A stretch of 6,404 nucleotides of DNA from JAMLHH01 sp037189845. GTDB taxonomy: Bacteria > Bacteroidota > Bacteroidia > Chitinophagales > JADIYW01. The stretch is taken from NCBI GenBank assembly GCA_037189845.1, contig JBBCIS010000015.1, positions 1 through 6,404 of the forward strand, given 5' to 3'. The notes under the pieces were generated by a model. That model was not told where the DNA came from. It made no database searches and saw nothing but the letters and a program-made list of their open reading frames with translations. Below are positions 1 to 6,404 of this stretch, piece after piece (position 1 is the stretch's first letter; each line of letters begins with the position of its first letter). Made by a program: the position numbers and the translations under genes.

Positions 1-401
1 GTATAATTACCCGGGTTGCTGAATTGTTGATTGCCGATAGTCACGCTGCTGCCCTGACAGATAGACAATGATACGTTTTGGGTTGTAACAGGACGTATAA
101 TCAGTGTGGTAGTAATCAGGCTGTCACACCCGTTAGCGGCACTCAAAGTATCTCTGAAAGTTCCTGCTGTTTTGTAGAATTTATTGCCGATTCTGATGCT
201 GTCTCCCTGACAGATAGAGAAAGATTGTGTTTTGTTATATACAGGATTTACTGTTAGTATGATTCTATTAATAATACTATCACACCCTGCATTATTTTTC
301 AAAAGAATAAAATAAGTGCCAGAGTTTCTGGTAGAATCTCCGTTTGGAAATCTATAGTATTTTCCGTTACAAATCTGTGCGTTTATATTGATTGTGTCTA
401 T
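1..401 (-). repeat. Second block of 51-residue Cys repeats, running off the window
   Basis: A degenerate copy (about 401-243, 53 residues, ICNG and GCDS kept, the S-x-x-IG motif lost) is followed by a well-conserved copy (242-90, residues 1072-1122) and the first 29 residues of another (89-1). The copy at 242-90 matches the one at 1817-1665 at 30 of 51 residues, so the repeats on either side of the glycine-rich region are closely related. Confidence 0.86.
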
Positions 402-3400
402 AGAAGAAATGTTTCCACTGGAATAGCTGAGCCTGTAATTTCTGTATGATATCCCATCTTCTCCGGCTTCAGCTTCAAATTCTAAGTTTTTGCATTCAGC
501 AGGAAGATTATTCTGCGTATATCCCAGTTTTCCCGGAAATCCTTTGGATATATTTTTGTTGATATTTGTTTCTGTACCGGAAGTTATAATAACCCCTCCA
601 CCTGCACCGCCGCCAGTTCCGTGACATATTCTGTAATTATTCCAAAGGTTATCACCTCCATTTCCTCCTTTAGAGATTAGGTTAACATTGGTACTTTGAA
701 CAGCATCTATAAAAATGGTACCACCTGCGCCTGCTCCACCTGCCCCATCATTTTGGACATGGTCAGAATTGTTTCCGTTTGCAGTAATGCTGTAATTATT
801 TCCTACTAAAGAGCTTGTTTTAATGAGCACTAACCCACCTCCATTCCCTCCGCTGGAGCCGGCATTGTCATTCTGATGACCCGCACCGCCTCCGCCTCCT
901 AAGAATATTTTTCTTGAAGTTGTGGATAGTTTATAACCCGGGAGACCGTGTCCGCCTTCACATAAAGGATGCCCGGGGTCAAAATAAATTTTTCCTCCAC
1001 GTCCACCTTTGCCTCCATTAGAACCACCTCCACCGCCGGCATTTGCATTGTTTCCACCTCCACCGCCGTTAGTCCACGCTCCTTTATTTAATATTCTTGT
1101 AGAATCCCATTTACTAATCCCTTCCCCTTTTTGTCCACCGCGGTTAGTCACAAACGATTCGAAGTATATACCTGGTTCACAAATTATATTACCAACATTA
1201 TTATGCCTGACTTTCCCACCTCTGAAACCAATACCATCAGCGTTGATGTTACTGTTTAATGTGACAGTTCCACTAGCTTCTATAGCAATAATCCCACCCG
1301 TTTTGCCATTCCATTGGGTTCCTGTAAGAGTTGACTGAATAGTAATGTTTTGATAGACAGGTACAAATATAAGTTGCACGCTACCATCTACTGTGTATGA
1401 GTTGGATAAAGTGTAAGTGAGTTCTATATTGTTTCCGCTAATGCTTTTAACAGTATTAAATTCATAGTTTCCGGCGTTTCTATAATTTGTAACTGAACCA
1501 AAGTTTGTAGTATTTGAAGTGTTAACTTGAGAACCTTGCATTTGAATAATCAAAACTCTGTCGCCTGCTTTGAAAAGATTACTTTGTTCGACGGTAATTC
1601 TGTCACATGAGATATTAGTAACGGCACTGTACTTATTCACTATACCGCCTATGGTAGCTCCACAAGCGTTTACGATAATATTTGTTACGATTATGCTATC
1701 GCAACCTTTCACTGACTTTAAAGAGTCTCTATAGGCGCCTGCTGTTTTGTATACTTTATTACCAATCTTTACGCTGTCTCCCTGGCAGATGGTAAAGCTT
1801 TGTTGCAGGTTATACCTCGGATCCACGGCTAATGTAGTTCTGATAATACTATCGCATCCTGTAGTTGCTATGAGGGTATCAGTATATGTGCCGGCCATGG
1901 TATATATCTTATTTCCTATTCTGTAGCTGCTACCCTGACATATCCTGATATTTTGACTTCTGGATGTTGTGCTGCTAATAGTAACTCTTATTGTATCACT
2001 ACTTACTTTGTCGCAATCATCAACAGTTCTTACCCAATATGTGCCTGTGCGTGAAACTTGTAGAGTAGGAGTAGTCGCACCTGTAGACCAGGTATAAGAT
2101 TTGTAGCCGGTACCTGCATTGAGCGTAATGCTTCCCGAAGCACAGGTGGTAATGTCCGGACCGAGAGTAAAAAAAGTCGTTTCATCTTCGCAAAAAACAG
2201 ACGGAGTCAGTGAGATGTCTGTAATTGTATATTGAACATTTACAGACGGAATATTTCGCGGAGTTTTATTGACAGGAAAACTTTGTAAAGTCATCGGATC
2301 GTCTTCCACTCTAAGCGTATTGAATGTCGTAAGACCGCATAATGTGCCTTCTTCTTTAAAAACGGACAATACACTATTCGTATTTGAGGAGACACAACCG
2401 GACTTTTTGATAGAAGATCCGTTCATGGTAACCAATCCACCCGGTAAGTTTCTGAAATATTCTATAGAAAGACTATCCCTTTCTGCTTCCCTTGCAGACA
2501 AAAGTTGTCCATTTAAATCAAAGACAAAATAATTGATGGCATCTTTACCTGAAATACCTCCTGATGTATTGTAAATAATTTTGCCACTTGCTGTCTGTAG
2601 TACAGAATAATCGGTAGTAAAAGCTGATAATAGAGGATTTATAGAATATATTCTTTTATTTAGAAGCAAGTTTCCCAATGTGTCAAATTTAATAAATCCG
2701 TGATTGTTATTTCTGTTGTTCCAATCATAAACATAGGAGCATAAAAATCCTTCTTCTGTTACAGAAACATTTCTGAATCTTCGGCTGACAGATGCTACTT
2801 TGTTGAAAATGACCTCCCCTTTCGGGCTTATTCCCATGAGACCGTGGCTTGCTCCTGCTGTATACGGCATTACTATAGTCCCGTTCTTATGTACATCCGG
2901 AAAGCCAGAAAAGTACTGGCTATGGCTTGAAGAGTAATAATTACTCCAATTGATACTACCGTCTGTGTTTAGTTTTGCAATGAGTGTCCCCGGATATGCC
3001 GCGCCGATAATAAATAGTTCGTTTTGAGAAATGATCGTATGAGGAAAAGTCATAGATTGGAATTCTTTTGCCCATACGATACTGCCGTTATCCGCATCCA
3101 TTTTTATCACCTGAAAATCACGTCCGGTTGTAGGTATCATGCCACTTATAATTAAATAAGATTTTTGTGTGACAGTATCTGTAATTTCAGAAAGTCTTGA
3201 CATCATGTAGGAACGGCTTAGCTTTTTTGCCCAGATGATATTTCCATACAAATCCATTTTTATCACGAGACCAGTCCGGAAGTTCTCCGGTCCATGTTCC
3301 CCAAGAACGAAATAGCAGTTATGTTTAGAACTGTGTATAGTTAGTCTGAACAATGTATTTTCGCCTGTACTATATACTTTTGTGAACTCCTGTGCATCAG

Positions 3401-3455
3401 AATACGGCAGGGAGCAGAGAAATATTAAAAACAGGATAAGGTGTTTTACTTTCAT
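1..3455 (-). CDS. Large secreted repeat protein with glycine-rich insert, paralogue of the 887-residue protein (3' end outside window)
   Basis: The frame is open from ATG (3455-3453) to the left edge: 1151 codons plus two bases, with no stop. Residues 1-21 are a signal peptide (hydrophobic 6-16, cleavage SDA|Q). Mature QEFTK matches the upstream paralogue. Residues 22-430 hold propeller-like strands around Trp75, Trp128 and Trp170. An Ig/PKD-like domain is at 431 to about 495 (LGPD, SYTWSTG, GTYWV). Cys-containing repeats lie at 496-546 and 547-597. A glycine-rich region spans 598 to about 1018. Further repeats are at about 1019-1071 (degenerate), 1072-1122 and 1123 onward (cut by the edge). 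By analogy with its neighbours it should end in a type B T9SS sorting domain, but this is not seen. The role is probably a surface or secreted adhesin-like protein. The start follows A/T-rich sequence 13 nt after the preceding stop, and no Shine-Dalgarno motif is seen, as is usual in Bacteroidota. Confidence 0.92.
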   Translation of the reverse strand, partial: MKVKHLILFLIFLCSLPYSDAQEFTKVYSTGENTLFRLTIHSSKHNCYFVLGEHGPENFRTGLVIKMDLYGNIIWAKKLSRSYMMSRLSEITDTVTQKSYLIISGMIPTTGRDFQVIKMDADNGSIVWAKEFQSMTFPHTIISQNELFIIGAAYPGTLIAKLNTDGSINWSNYYSSSHSQYFSGFPDVHKNGTIVMPYTAGASHGLMGISPKGEVIFNKVASVSRRFRNVSVTEEGFLCSYVYDWNNRNNNHGFIKFDTLGNLLLNKRIYSINPLLSAFTTDYSVLQTASGKIIYNTSGGISGKDAINYFVFDLNGQLLSAREAERDSLSIEYFRNLPGGLVTMNGSSIKKSGCVSSNTNSVLSVFKEEGTLCGLTTFNTLRVEDDPMTLQSFPVNKTPRNIPSVNVQYTITDISLTPSVFCEDETTFFTLGPDITTCASGSITLNAGTGYKSYTWSTGATTPTLQVSRTGTYWVRTVDDCDKVSSDTIRVTISSTTSRSQNIRICQGSSYRIGNKIYTMAGTYTDTLIATTGCDSIIRTTLAVDPRYNLQQSFTICQGDSVKIGNKVYKTAGAYRDSLKSVKGCDSIIVTNIIVNACGATIGGIVNKYSAVTNISCDRITVEQSNLFKAGDRVLIIQMQGSQVNTSNTTNFGSVTNYRNAGNYEFNTVKSISGNNIELTYTLSNSYTVDGSVQLIFVPVYQNITIQSTLTGTQWNGKTGGIIAIEASGTVTLNSNINADGIGFRGGKVRHNNVGNIICEPGIYFESFVTNRGGQKGEGISKWDSTRILNKGAWTNGGGGGNNANAGGGGGSNGGKGGRGGKIYFDPGHPLCEGGHGLPGYKLSTTSRKIFLGGGGGAGHQNDNAGSSGGNGGGLVLIKTSSLVGNNYSITANGNNSDHVQNDGAGGAGAGGTIFIDAVQSTNVNLISKGGNGGDNLWNNYRICHGTGGGAGGGVIITSGTETNINKNISKGFPGKLGYTQNNLPAECKNLEFEAEAGEDGISYRNYRLSYSSGNISSIDTININAQICNGKYYRFPNGDSTRNSGTYFILLKNNAGCDSIINRIILTVNPVYNKTQSFSICQGDSIRIGNKFYKTAGTFRDTLSAANGCDSLITTTLIIRPVTTQNVSLSICQGSSVTIGNQQFSNPGNY
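402..1664 (-). other. Glycine-rich domain inserted between Cys repeats
   Basis: Residues 598 to about 1018. The first part (598 to about 745) is not glycine-rich and includes FKAGDRVLIIQMQG (628-641), NAGNYEF (660-666), WNGKTGG and GIGFRGG (Phe744). It is followed by glycine clusters near 797-823, from 853, and from 904, separated by short strands such as GGLVLIKTSS and GGTIFIDAV. Alternation of Gly loops with hydrophobic strands suggests stacked beta-structure. Similar VLIIQMQG/FRGG segments occur, from memory, in other large Bacteroidota secreted proteins. No catalytic residues are evident. The left boundary is exact at a repeat end; the right boundary is approximate. Confidence 0.75.
1665..1970 (-). 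repeat. First two 51-residue Cys repeats of the glycine-rich protein
   Basis: The copies are 1970-1818 and 1817-1665 (residues 496-546 and 547-597), each exactly 153 nt. Both keep Cys11 (ICQG-S/D-S) and the GCDS cysteine at position 39. The first copy is the counterpart of the first repeat in the 887-residue protein. The array is interrupted right after the second copy by the glycine-rich region. Confidence 0.88.
1818..2165 (-). repeat. Ig/PKD-like plus first-repeat module, copy in the glycine-rich protein
   Basis: This is the partner of the module at 4417-4764 and has the same 348-nt length. Conserved landmarks are LGPD at 431, SYTWSTG, GTYWVRTVDDCD and SSDTIRVTIS, then the first Cys repeat. 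The direct-repeat arrangement, with about 2.6 kb between the copies, could support recombination or gene conversion (inference). Confidence 0.88.
3393..3455 (-). other. Signal peptide of the glycine-rich repeat protein
   Basis: Twenty-one residues: MKVKH basic start, hydrophobic core LILFLIFLCSL, and cleavage SDA before Gln22. The mature protein begins QEFTK, as in the upstream paralogue, which supports both the start codon and the cleavage position. Cys14 sits inside the hydrophobic core and is not followed by Gly, Ser or Asn at +2 in a lipobox context, so a lipoprotein signal is unlikely. Confidence 0.87.
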
Positions 3456-3468
3456 AATTTGTATTGTA
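3456..3468 (-). other. 13-nt junction between second and third genes
   Basis: TACAATACAAATT lies between the TAA stop and the ATG. It is A/T-rich, as favoured at Bacteroidota translation starts, and has no purine-rich ribosome binding site and no hairpin. This again argues for one transcript. Confidence 0.75.
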
Positions 3469-3729
3469 TTACCTGACAATAGTAATATTTCCTTTGTATT
3501 CAACATTGCTGCCTTTCAGACAAATGCCTGAGTAATAGTATCCGTATACATCGGGAGGGAGCTGCTTTTCTTTGTAAGCACCGTTCCATTTGATCTGATT
3601 GTTATCCGTTGCAAAAACCTCTTCTCCCCATTTGTTGTAAATAATGAACCTGGAAGTAGTAATATTTTCTTCTTTGATGATGAGTACGTCATTTTTTCCA
3701 TCACTGTTAGGAGAGAAAGCATTTGGGAT
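3469..3729 (-). other. Type B T9SS sorting domain (CHU_C), copy in the 887-residue protein
   Basis: Residues 802-887 plus stop. Hallmarks are IPNAFSPNSDGKND at the start, IIYNKWGEEVFATDN, WNGAYKEKQLPPDVYGYYY, and the terminal strand YKGNITIVR. It is a near duplicate of the domain at 6142-6402, with ten residue differences in 86 and no gaps. At DNA level there are exact shared runs of 26 nt (3563-3588 versus 6236-6261) and 23 nt nearby. The preceding CDCKVF segment is typical of this domain's N-terminal edge. Confidence 0.94.
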
Positions 3730-6132
3730 AAATACTTTACAGTCGCAATCGATAGCTTCTATAGTAATAGTATCGGAAACGTTATAACATGCATTGGAAA
3801 TGGTGAGGCTATAAATACCCGGAGCTTGGGCATCTGTATGCGATTCCGTAGATTGGTTGCTCCAGATGTAACTGACACCTTGTATATCAGTACCTATACG
3901 AAGTATTTCATCGCTGCAGACAGAAGTGTCAGCACCTAGATCCAAATGAAGCTCCTGAACAAAATCTATATGGATAATGTTGTAAATGCTGTCACATCCT
4001 GCTCCTGAACGAATGGTGTCTTTGAAAATACCTTCGGAGAAATATATCTGGCTACCCACAGTAACGCTGTCGCCTTTGCAAATACTGAAAGCTTTAGTGT
4101 CTGTTTGAATACTGGCAACAAATAAATTTGTAGTAACAGTACTGTCACATCCGTGTATATTTTTCAGGATATCGGTATAGACACCTGTTGAAGAGTAGGT
4201 GTTTTGTCCTACTATAACACTTTGCCCTGCACATAAACGATAAGTCAAAGAAGTTTGGGAAACCGGACGTATTTGAATGATAGTCGTCAGTATACTATCA
4301 CATCCGGAGGAAGTTTTTAAAGTATCGTAATAAGTTCCTGCATTTTTGTAGATATTTTGTCCTATTCTGACGCTATCACCAGAGCAAATAGAGATTGATT
4401 GAGTTTTGGAAGCCACTGATTTTATTGTGAGAGTTGTTCTGACAATACTGTCACATCCTGCAATATTTTTTAGGGTGTCGGTATAAGTTCCAGCAATGGT
4501 ATATCTGTTGTTGCCAATACTATAGGATTGCCCCTGACAGATGCTAATAGCTTGATTTCTGGAACTAGGAACACTGATTGTAACTCTTATCGTATCACTG
4601 CTTACTCTGTCGCAATCGTCGACTGTTCGTACCCAATATGTACCTGTACTTGAAACTTGTAGGGTAGGTGAAGCTCCCCCAGTTGACCAAGTATACGATT
4701 TGTAGCCTGTACCTGCATTAAGGGTGACATTTCCTGATGTACATTTTGCAATATCAGGGCCAAGATTGACTTTTTCTACTTCATTCGAACATATATTTCT
4801 GGCTTTTAAGTCATTATTAGTAACTGTCGTATTAACATTTGTTAGTGTGAAGGTCGTATTTGTAACATTAAGAATGCTTTTATCTATATCAACAAAGGAC
4901 GTAGTAGGGTTAGTGATTCTTGGAGTAAATTCGTAAGTATCACAAATGTCTAAATCGTCCTTTAGCGATGTTAAAAATGCATTTTTACTACTAGGAAGAC
5001 ATATATTATCTCTAGTGGTATTTCCCATTGAGATTATATTGTTATTTAAATTTACATAGTTGGATTTAAATATTTGGATATCGTTGTTATTAGTAGCAAT
5101 AGTTTTCAAATGAACTCCTGTAGACGAAAATTTAGAATAGCTATTTCTAATTTCTCCACTGATAGCAGACTCCCTTATGCTGATAATTTCCCCTTTGCTA
5201 TTCATAAATGAGGGGACATTAGCACAACCTTCACAGTAACTACTCGTTGAATTAACAGGATTTAAAACTTTATACCATAAAATATTGAAGTTTTTATCCG
5301 TCAAAATTAATTGGTGATTAGTTGCTTTTGTATCGTAATTTATATATCCAGAAAGAGTATATGTTCCGTTTGGATTAACCGCCATATTTCTAAAGTGTAG
5401 ATTGTTAGTATTTTGTTTGATAAATCCGATATTTCCATCTTCAGTTAGGCTTGCAACTCCATATATATTAGAGATTCTGATGCCGAATACAATTCCATTG
5501 TTTTCATCCGAAACATATTGTGTGGTTCTTTGCAATTCACCATTACCCTTAATTAATTTAGACCAAACGGCATTACCATTATAATCTAATTTTACAGCAA
5601 AAATTCCACCTGCATATCTAACATCAGTGGTTGCAATTATATGTTGATCCTTTGTAACTATTATGTCGATAAATCTATTCTCTGAGGCATATTTATATTT
5701 TTTTGACCAAACGACATCACCAGTTTCGCCATTGATCCTCATGACATATAAATTTTCATAAGTTCCATACTCGCAAGGAGCAAGAATAACATCAGTGGTG
5801 TTTTTCCCAGGTACTTTAATCTCGCTCGCTGAAAAAATGAAGAAAGATCCACTATATTTTTTCGACCAGATTACATTTCCATTTCGATCTATTTTACTTA
5901 GAGTGACAACAGATTGATTAGTTGTTCCTACTACAAAATAAGCATCGTGTGATATACTAAAATAACCGTTAGAAAATTCGGTATTTCCGGTACTGCCATA
6001 CGCTTTGGTAAACTCCTGTGCATTTGCTTCAAAAGTCATGAAAGAGAGTAATGCTATACAGAAAGATAGTAATTTTATTCCTGTAGAATTTTGAGATATA
6101 ATCATCTTACGTTTGTTTTCCTTGTTCATCAT
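3469..6132 (-). CDS. Secreted repeat protein with propeller-like N-terminus, Ig-like domains, 51-residue Cys repeats and T9SS type B sorting domain
   Basis: This 887-residue protein is complete. Residues 1-38 are a signal peptide with a hydrophobic core (about 20-33) and an ANA|Q cleavage site. Residues 39 to about 440 carry repeated strands around Trp89, Trp142, Trp190 and Trp286 (pattern G-N-x-x-W-S-K), resembling a beta-propeller; this region also holds a C-x-x-C pair (Cys300, Cys303). An Ig/PKD-like domain runs 457 to about 520 (LGPD, SYTWSTG, GTYWV, SSDTI). Four 51-residue repeats fill 522-724, each with C-x-G-x-S and GCDS. A second Ig-like domain is at 725-801, and the type B sorting domain is 802-887. 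The role is probably a surface or released adhesin-like protein; no catalytic motif is visible. ATG codons 1, 2 and 10 could all start translation, and all precede the hydrophobic core. It lies 9 nt after the upstream paralogue and 13 nt before the next one, which suggests an operon. Confidence 0.93.
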   Translation of the reverse strand: MMNKENKRKMIISQNSTGIKLLSFCIALLSFMTFEANAQEFTKAYGSTGNTEFSNGYFSISHDAYFVVGTTNQSVVTLSKIDRNGNVIWSKKYSGSFFIFSASEIKVPGKNTTDVILAPCEYGTYENLYVMRINGETGDVVWSKKYKYASENRFIDIIVTKDQHIIATTDVRYAGGIFAVKLDYNGNAVWSKLIKGNGELQRTTQYVSDENNGIVFGIRISNIYGVASLTEDGNIGFIKQNTNNLHFRNMAVNPNGTYTLSGYINYDTKATNHQLILTDKNFNILWYKVLNPVNSTSSYCEGCANVPSFMNSKGEIISIRESAISGEIRNSYSKFSSTGVHLKTIATNNNDIQIFKSNYVNLNNNIISMGNTTRDNICLPSSKNAFLTSLKDDLDICDTYEFTPRITNPTTSFVDIDKSILNVTNTTFTLTNVNTTVTNNDLKARNICSNEVEKVNLGPDIAKCTSGNVTLNAGTGYKSYTWSTGGASPTLQVSSTGTYWVRTVDDCDRVSSDTIRVTISVPSSRNQAISICQGQSYSIGNNRYTIAGTYTDTLKNIAGCDSIVRTTLTIKSVASKTQSISICSGDSVRIGQNIYKNAGTYYDTLKTSSGCDSILTTIIQIRPVSQTSLTYRLCAGQSVIVGQNTYSSTGVYTDILKNIHGCDSTVTTNLFVASIQTDTKAFSICKGDSVTVGSQIYFSEGIFKDTIRSGAGCDSIYNIIHIDFVQELHLDLGADTSVCSDEILRIGTDIQGVSYIWSNQSTESHTDAQAPGIYSLTISNACYNVSDTITIEAIDCDCKVFIPNAFSPNSDGKNDVLIIKEENITTSRFIIYNKWGEEVFATDNNQIKWNGAYKEKQLPPDVYGYYYSGICLKGSNVEYKGNITIVR
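3961..4569 (-). repeat. Four tandem 51-residue (153-nt) Cys repeats in the 887-residue protein
   Basis: The copies are 4569-4417, 4416-4264, 4263-4111 and 4110-3961; the last is one codon short. Each has Cys at repeat position 11 (C-x-G-x-S, then IG or VG) and Cys at position 39 in GCDS, with an invariant Gly near position 27 and a following Y/F-x-D-T/I motif. The two cysteines per unit are evenly spaced in all four copies and could form a disulfide within each unit outside the cell (inference). The pattern recurs in Bacteroidota T9SS cargo as I remember it, but I cannot attach a family name. Confidence 0.9.
4417..4764 (-). repeat. Ig/PKD-like plus first-repeat module, copy in the 887-residue protein
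   Basis: Residues 457-572 (116 codons). They align without gaps to residues 431-546 of the downstream gene (2165-1818), with 86 of 116 residues identical, including a nearly unchanged core from NAGTGYKSYTWSTG to VSSDTIRVTIS. The flanking N-terminal regions are much less alike, so this block is the most conserved part shared by the two genes within the window. Confidence 0.88.
6019..6132 (-). other. Signal peptide of the 887-residue protein
   Basis: Thirty-eight residues: a long basic N-region (KENKRK), a hydrophobic stretch from about residue 20 to 33, and a signal peptidase I site ANA before Gln39. It is longer than usual for such peptides. Starting at Met10 would give a more typical 29-residue peptide, so the true start may be downstream of the first ATG. 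A Gln at position +1 fits the known Bacteroidota preference for signal peptidase I substrates whose new N-terminal Gln can be cyclised to pyroglutamate. Confidence 0.85.
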
Positions 6133-6141
6133 ATTATTGCT
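6133..6141 (-). other. 9-nt junction between first and second genes
   Basis: Only AGCAATAAT separates the TAG stop from the tandem ATG-ATG start. There is no room for a promoter or terminator, and no Shine-Dalgarno motif is present. Co-transcription with the upstream gene is the simplest reading. Confidence 0.75.
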
Positions 6142-6404
6142 CTATCTGACGATTGTAATATTTCCTTTGTATTCAACTTTGCTACCTTTCATACAAGCCC
6201 CAGTGTAGTAGTATCCATATACATCGGGAGGGAGTTGCTTTTCTTTGTAAGCACCGTTCCAGTTGAGCTGATTATTATCTGTTGCAAAAACTTCCTCGCC
6301 CCACTTGTTGTAAATGATGATTCTGGAGGAAATGATATTTTCTTCTTTGATGATGAGCACATCATTTTTTCCATCTCCATTGGGAGAGAAAGCATTCGGA
6401 ATAA
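6142..6404 (-). CDS. C-terminal fragment of a T9SS type B cargo protein (sorting domain only; 5' part outside window)
   Basis: The open frame enters from the right edge, with no start in the window, and ends at TAG (6144-6142). The 86 complete codons are one gliding-motility-associated C-terminal (CHU_C, type B T9SS sorting) domain. It opens with IPNAFSPNGDGKND, followed by the IIYNKWGEEVFATDN core, the WNGAYKEKQLPPDVYGYYY segment and the ending YKGNITIVR. In this family the domain directs a Sec-exported protein through the type IX secretion system to the cell surface or medium. The domain aligns without gaps to the end of the next gene, with 76 of 86 residues identical, so the missing part is probably another repeat-rich paralogue; that is inference. 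A GTG at 6360 could be read as a start but lies inside the conserved domain, so it is an internal Val codon. The next gene starts 9 nt downstream. Confidence 0.93.
   Translation of the reverse strand, partial: IPNAFSPNGDGKNDVLIIKEENIISSRIIIYNKWGEEVFATDNNQLNWNGAYKEKQLPPDVYGYYYTGACMKGSKVEYKGNITIVR

Noticed and set aside
1009..1338. Plus-strand 109-residue proline-rich open frame
   Set aside because: It is the antisense of the glycine-rich region: GGN codons read as CC-rich Pro codons. It has no start context and lies wholly inside a well-supported gene.
1..1970. Possible CRISPR array or satellite because of regularly spaced repeats
   Set aside because: The spacing is 153 nt with diverged copies in a continuous reading frame and conserved codon positions, which is a protein repeat.
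2269..2532. Plus-strand 87-residue open frame
   Set aside because: It is antisense to the N-terminal region of the glycine-rich protein and has no recognisable domain, while the opposite strand is continuous and homologous to its neighbour.
3456..3468. Promoter or terminator between the second and third genes
   Set aside because: The 13-nt gap has no stem-loop and is too short for a Bacteroidota -33/-7 promoter. A promoter inside the upstream coding region cannot be excluded.
3516..3722. Minus-strand 68-residue open frame over the sorting domain, with a similar one at 6189-6395
   Set aside because: Both are shifted-frame shadows of the conserved sorting domain. They resemble each other only because the underlying DNA is duplicated.
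3966..4148. Minus-strand 60-residue open frame in the Cys repeats
   Set aside because: It is an alternative frame of the fourth repeat, where the main frame carries the conserved Cys motifs.
4724..5584. Plus-strand frames at 4724-4936 and 5402-5584
   Set aside because: Both are antisense to the 887-residue gene, short, without domain features, and without promoter-like or start context.

Overview
The window comes from a member of the Bacteroidota. The evidence is a complete C-terminal gliding-motility-associated sorting domain (CHU_C type, the type B signal of the type IX secretion system, T9SS) in two genes, signal peptides cleaved before Gln, moderately AT-rich DNA, and A/T-rich translation starts without Shine-Dalgarno sequences. 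Family and genus cannot be fixed from this stretch.

All real coding is on the minus strand and fills nearly the whole window. In transcription order (right to left) there is: (1) the last 86 codons of a gene entering from the right edge (6404 to 6142), consisting only of a sorting domain; (2) a complete 887-residue secreted protein (6132 to 3469); (3) the first 1151 codons of a still larger protein (3455 to 1), which runs off the left edge without a stop. The third gene is easy to miss because neither its stop nor its C-terminus lies in the window. The gaps are 9 and 13 nt, so the three genes probably form one transcription unit. No promoter, terminator, RNA gene, CRISPR array or insertion sequence is visible.

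The genes are paralogues built from shared modules. Genes 2 and 3 both have a Sec signal peptide followed by a mature QEFTK start, an N-terminal region of Trp-containing propeller-like repeats, one Ig/PKD-like domain, and an array of 51-residue repeats with two conserved cysteines. Gene 2 then has a second Ig-like domain and the sorting domain; gene 3 probably ends the same way beyond the window. Gene 3 differs in a glycine-rich region of about 420 residues placed at a repeat boundary, splitting its array. The sorting domains of genes 1 and 2 match at 76 of 86 residues, and the Ig-like plus first-repeat module of genes 2 and 3 matches at 86 of 116 residues without gaps. This points to tandem duplication, possibly with gene conversion.

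The likely role is a set of large cell-surface or released proteins exported by Sec and then T9SS, perhaps adhesive. No enzyme motif is visible, so this role is inferred from architecture alone.
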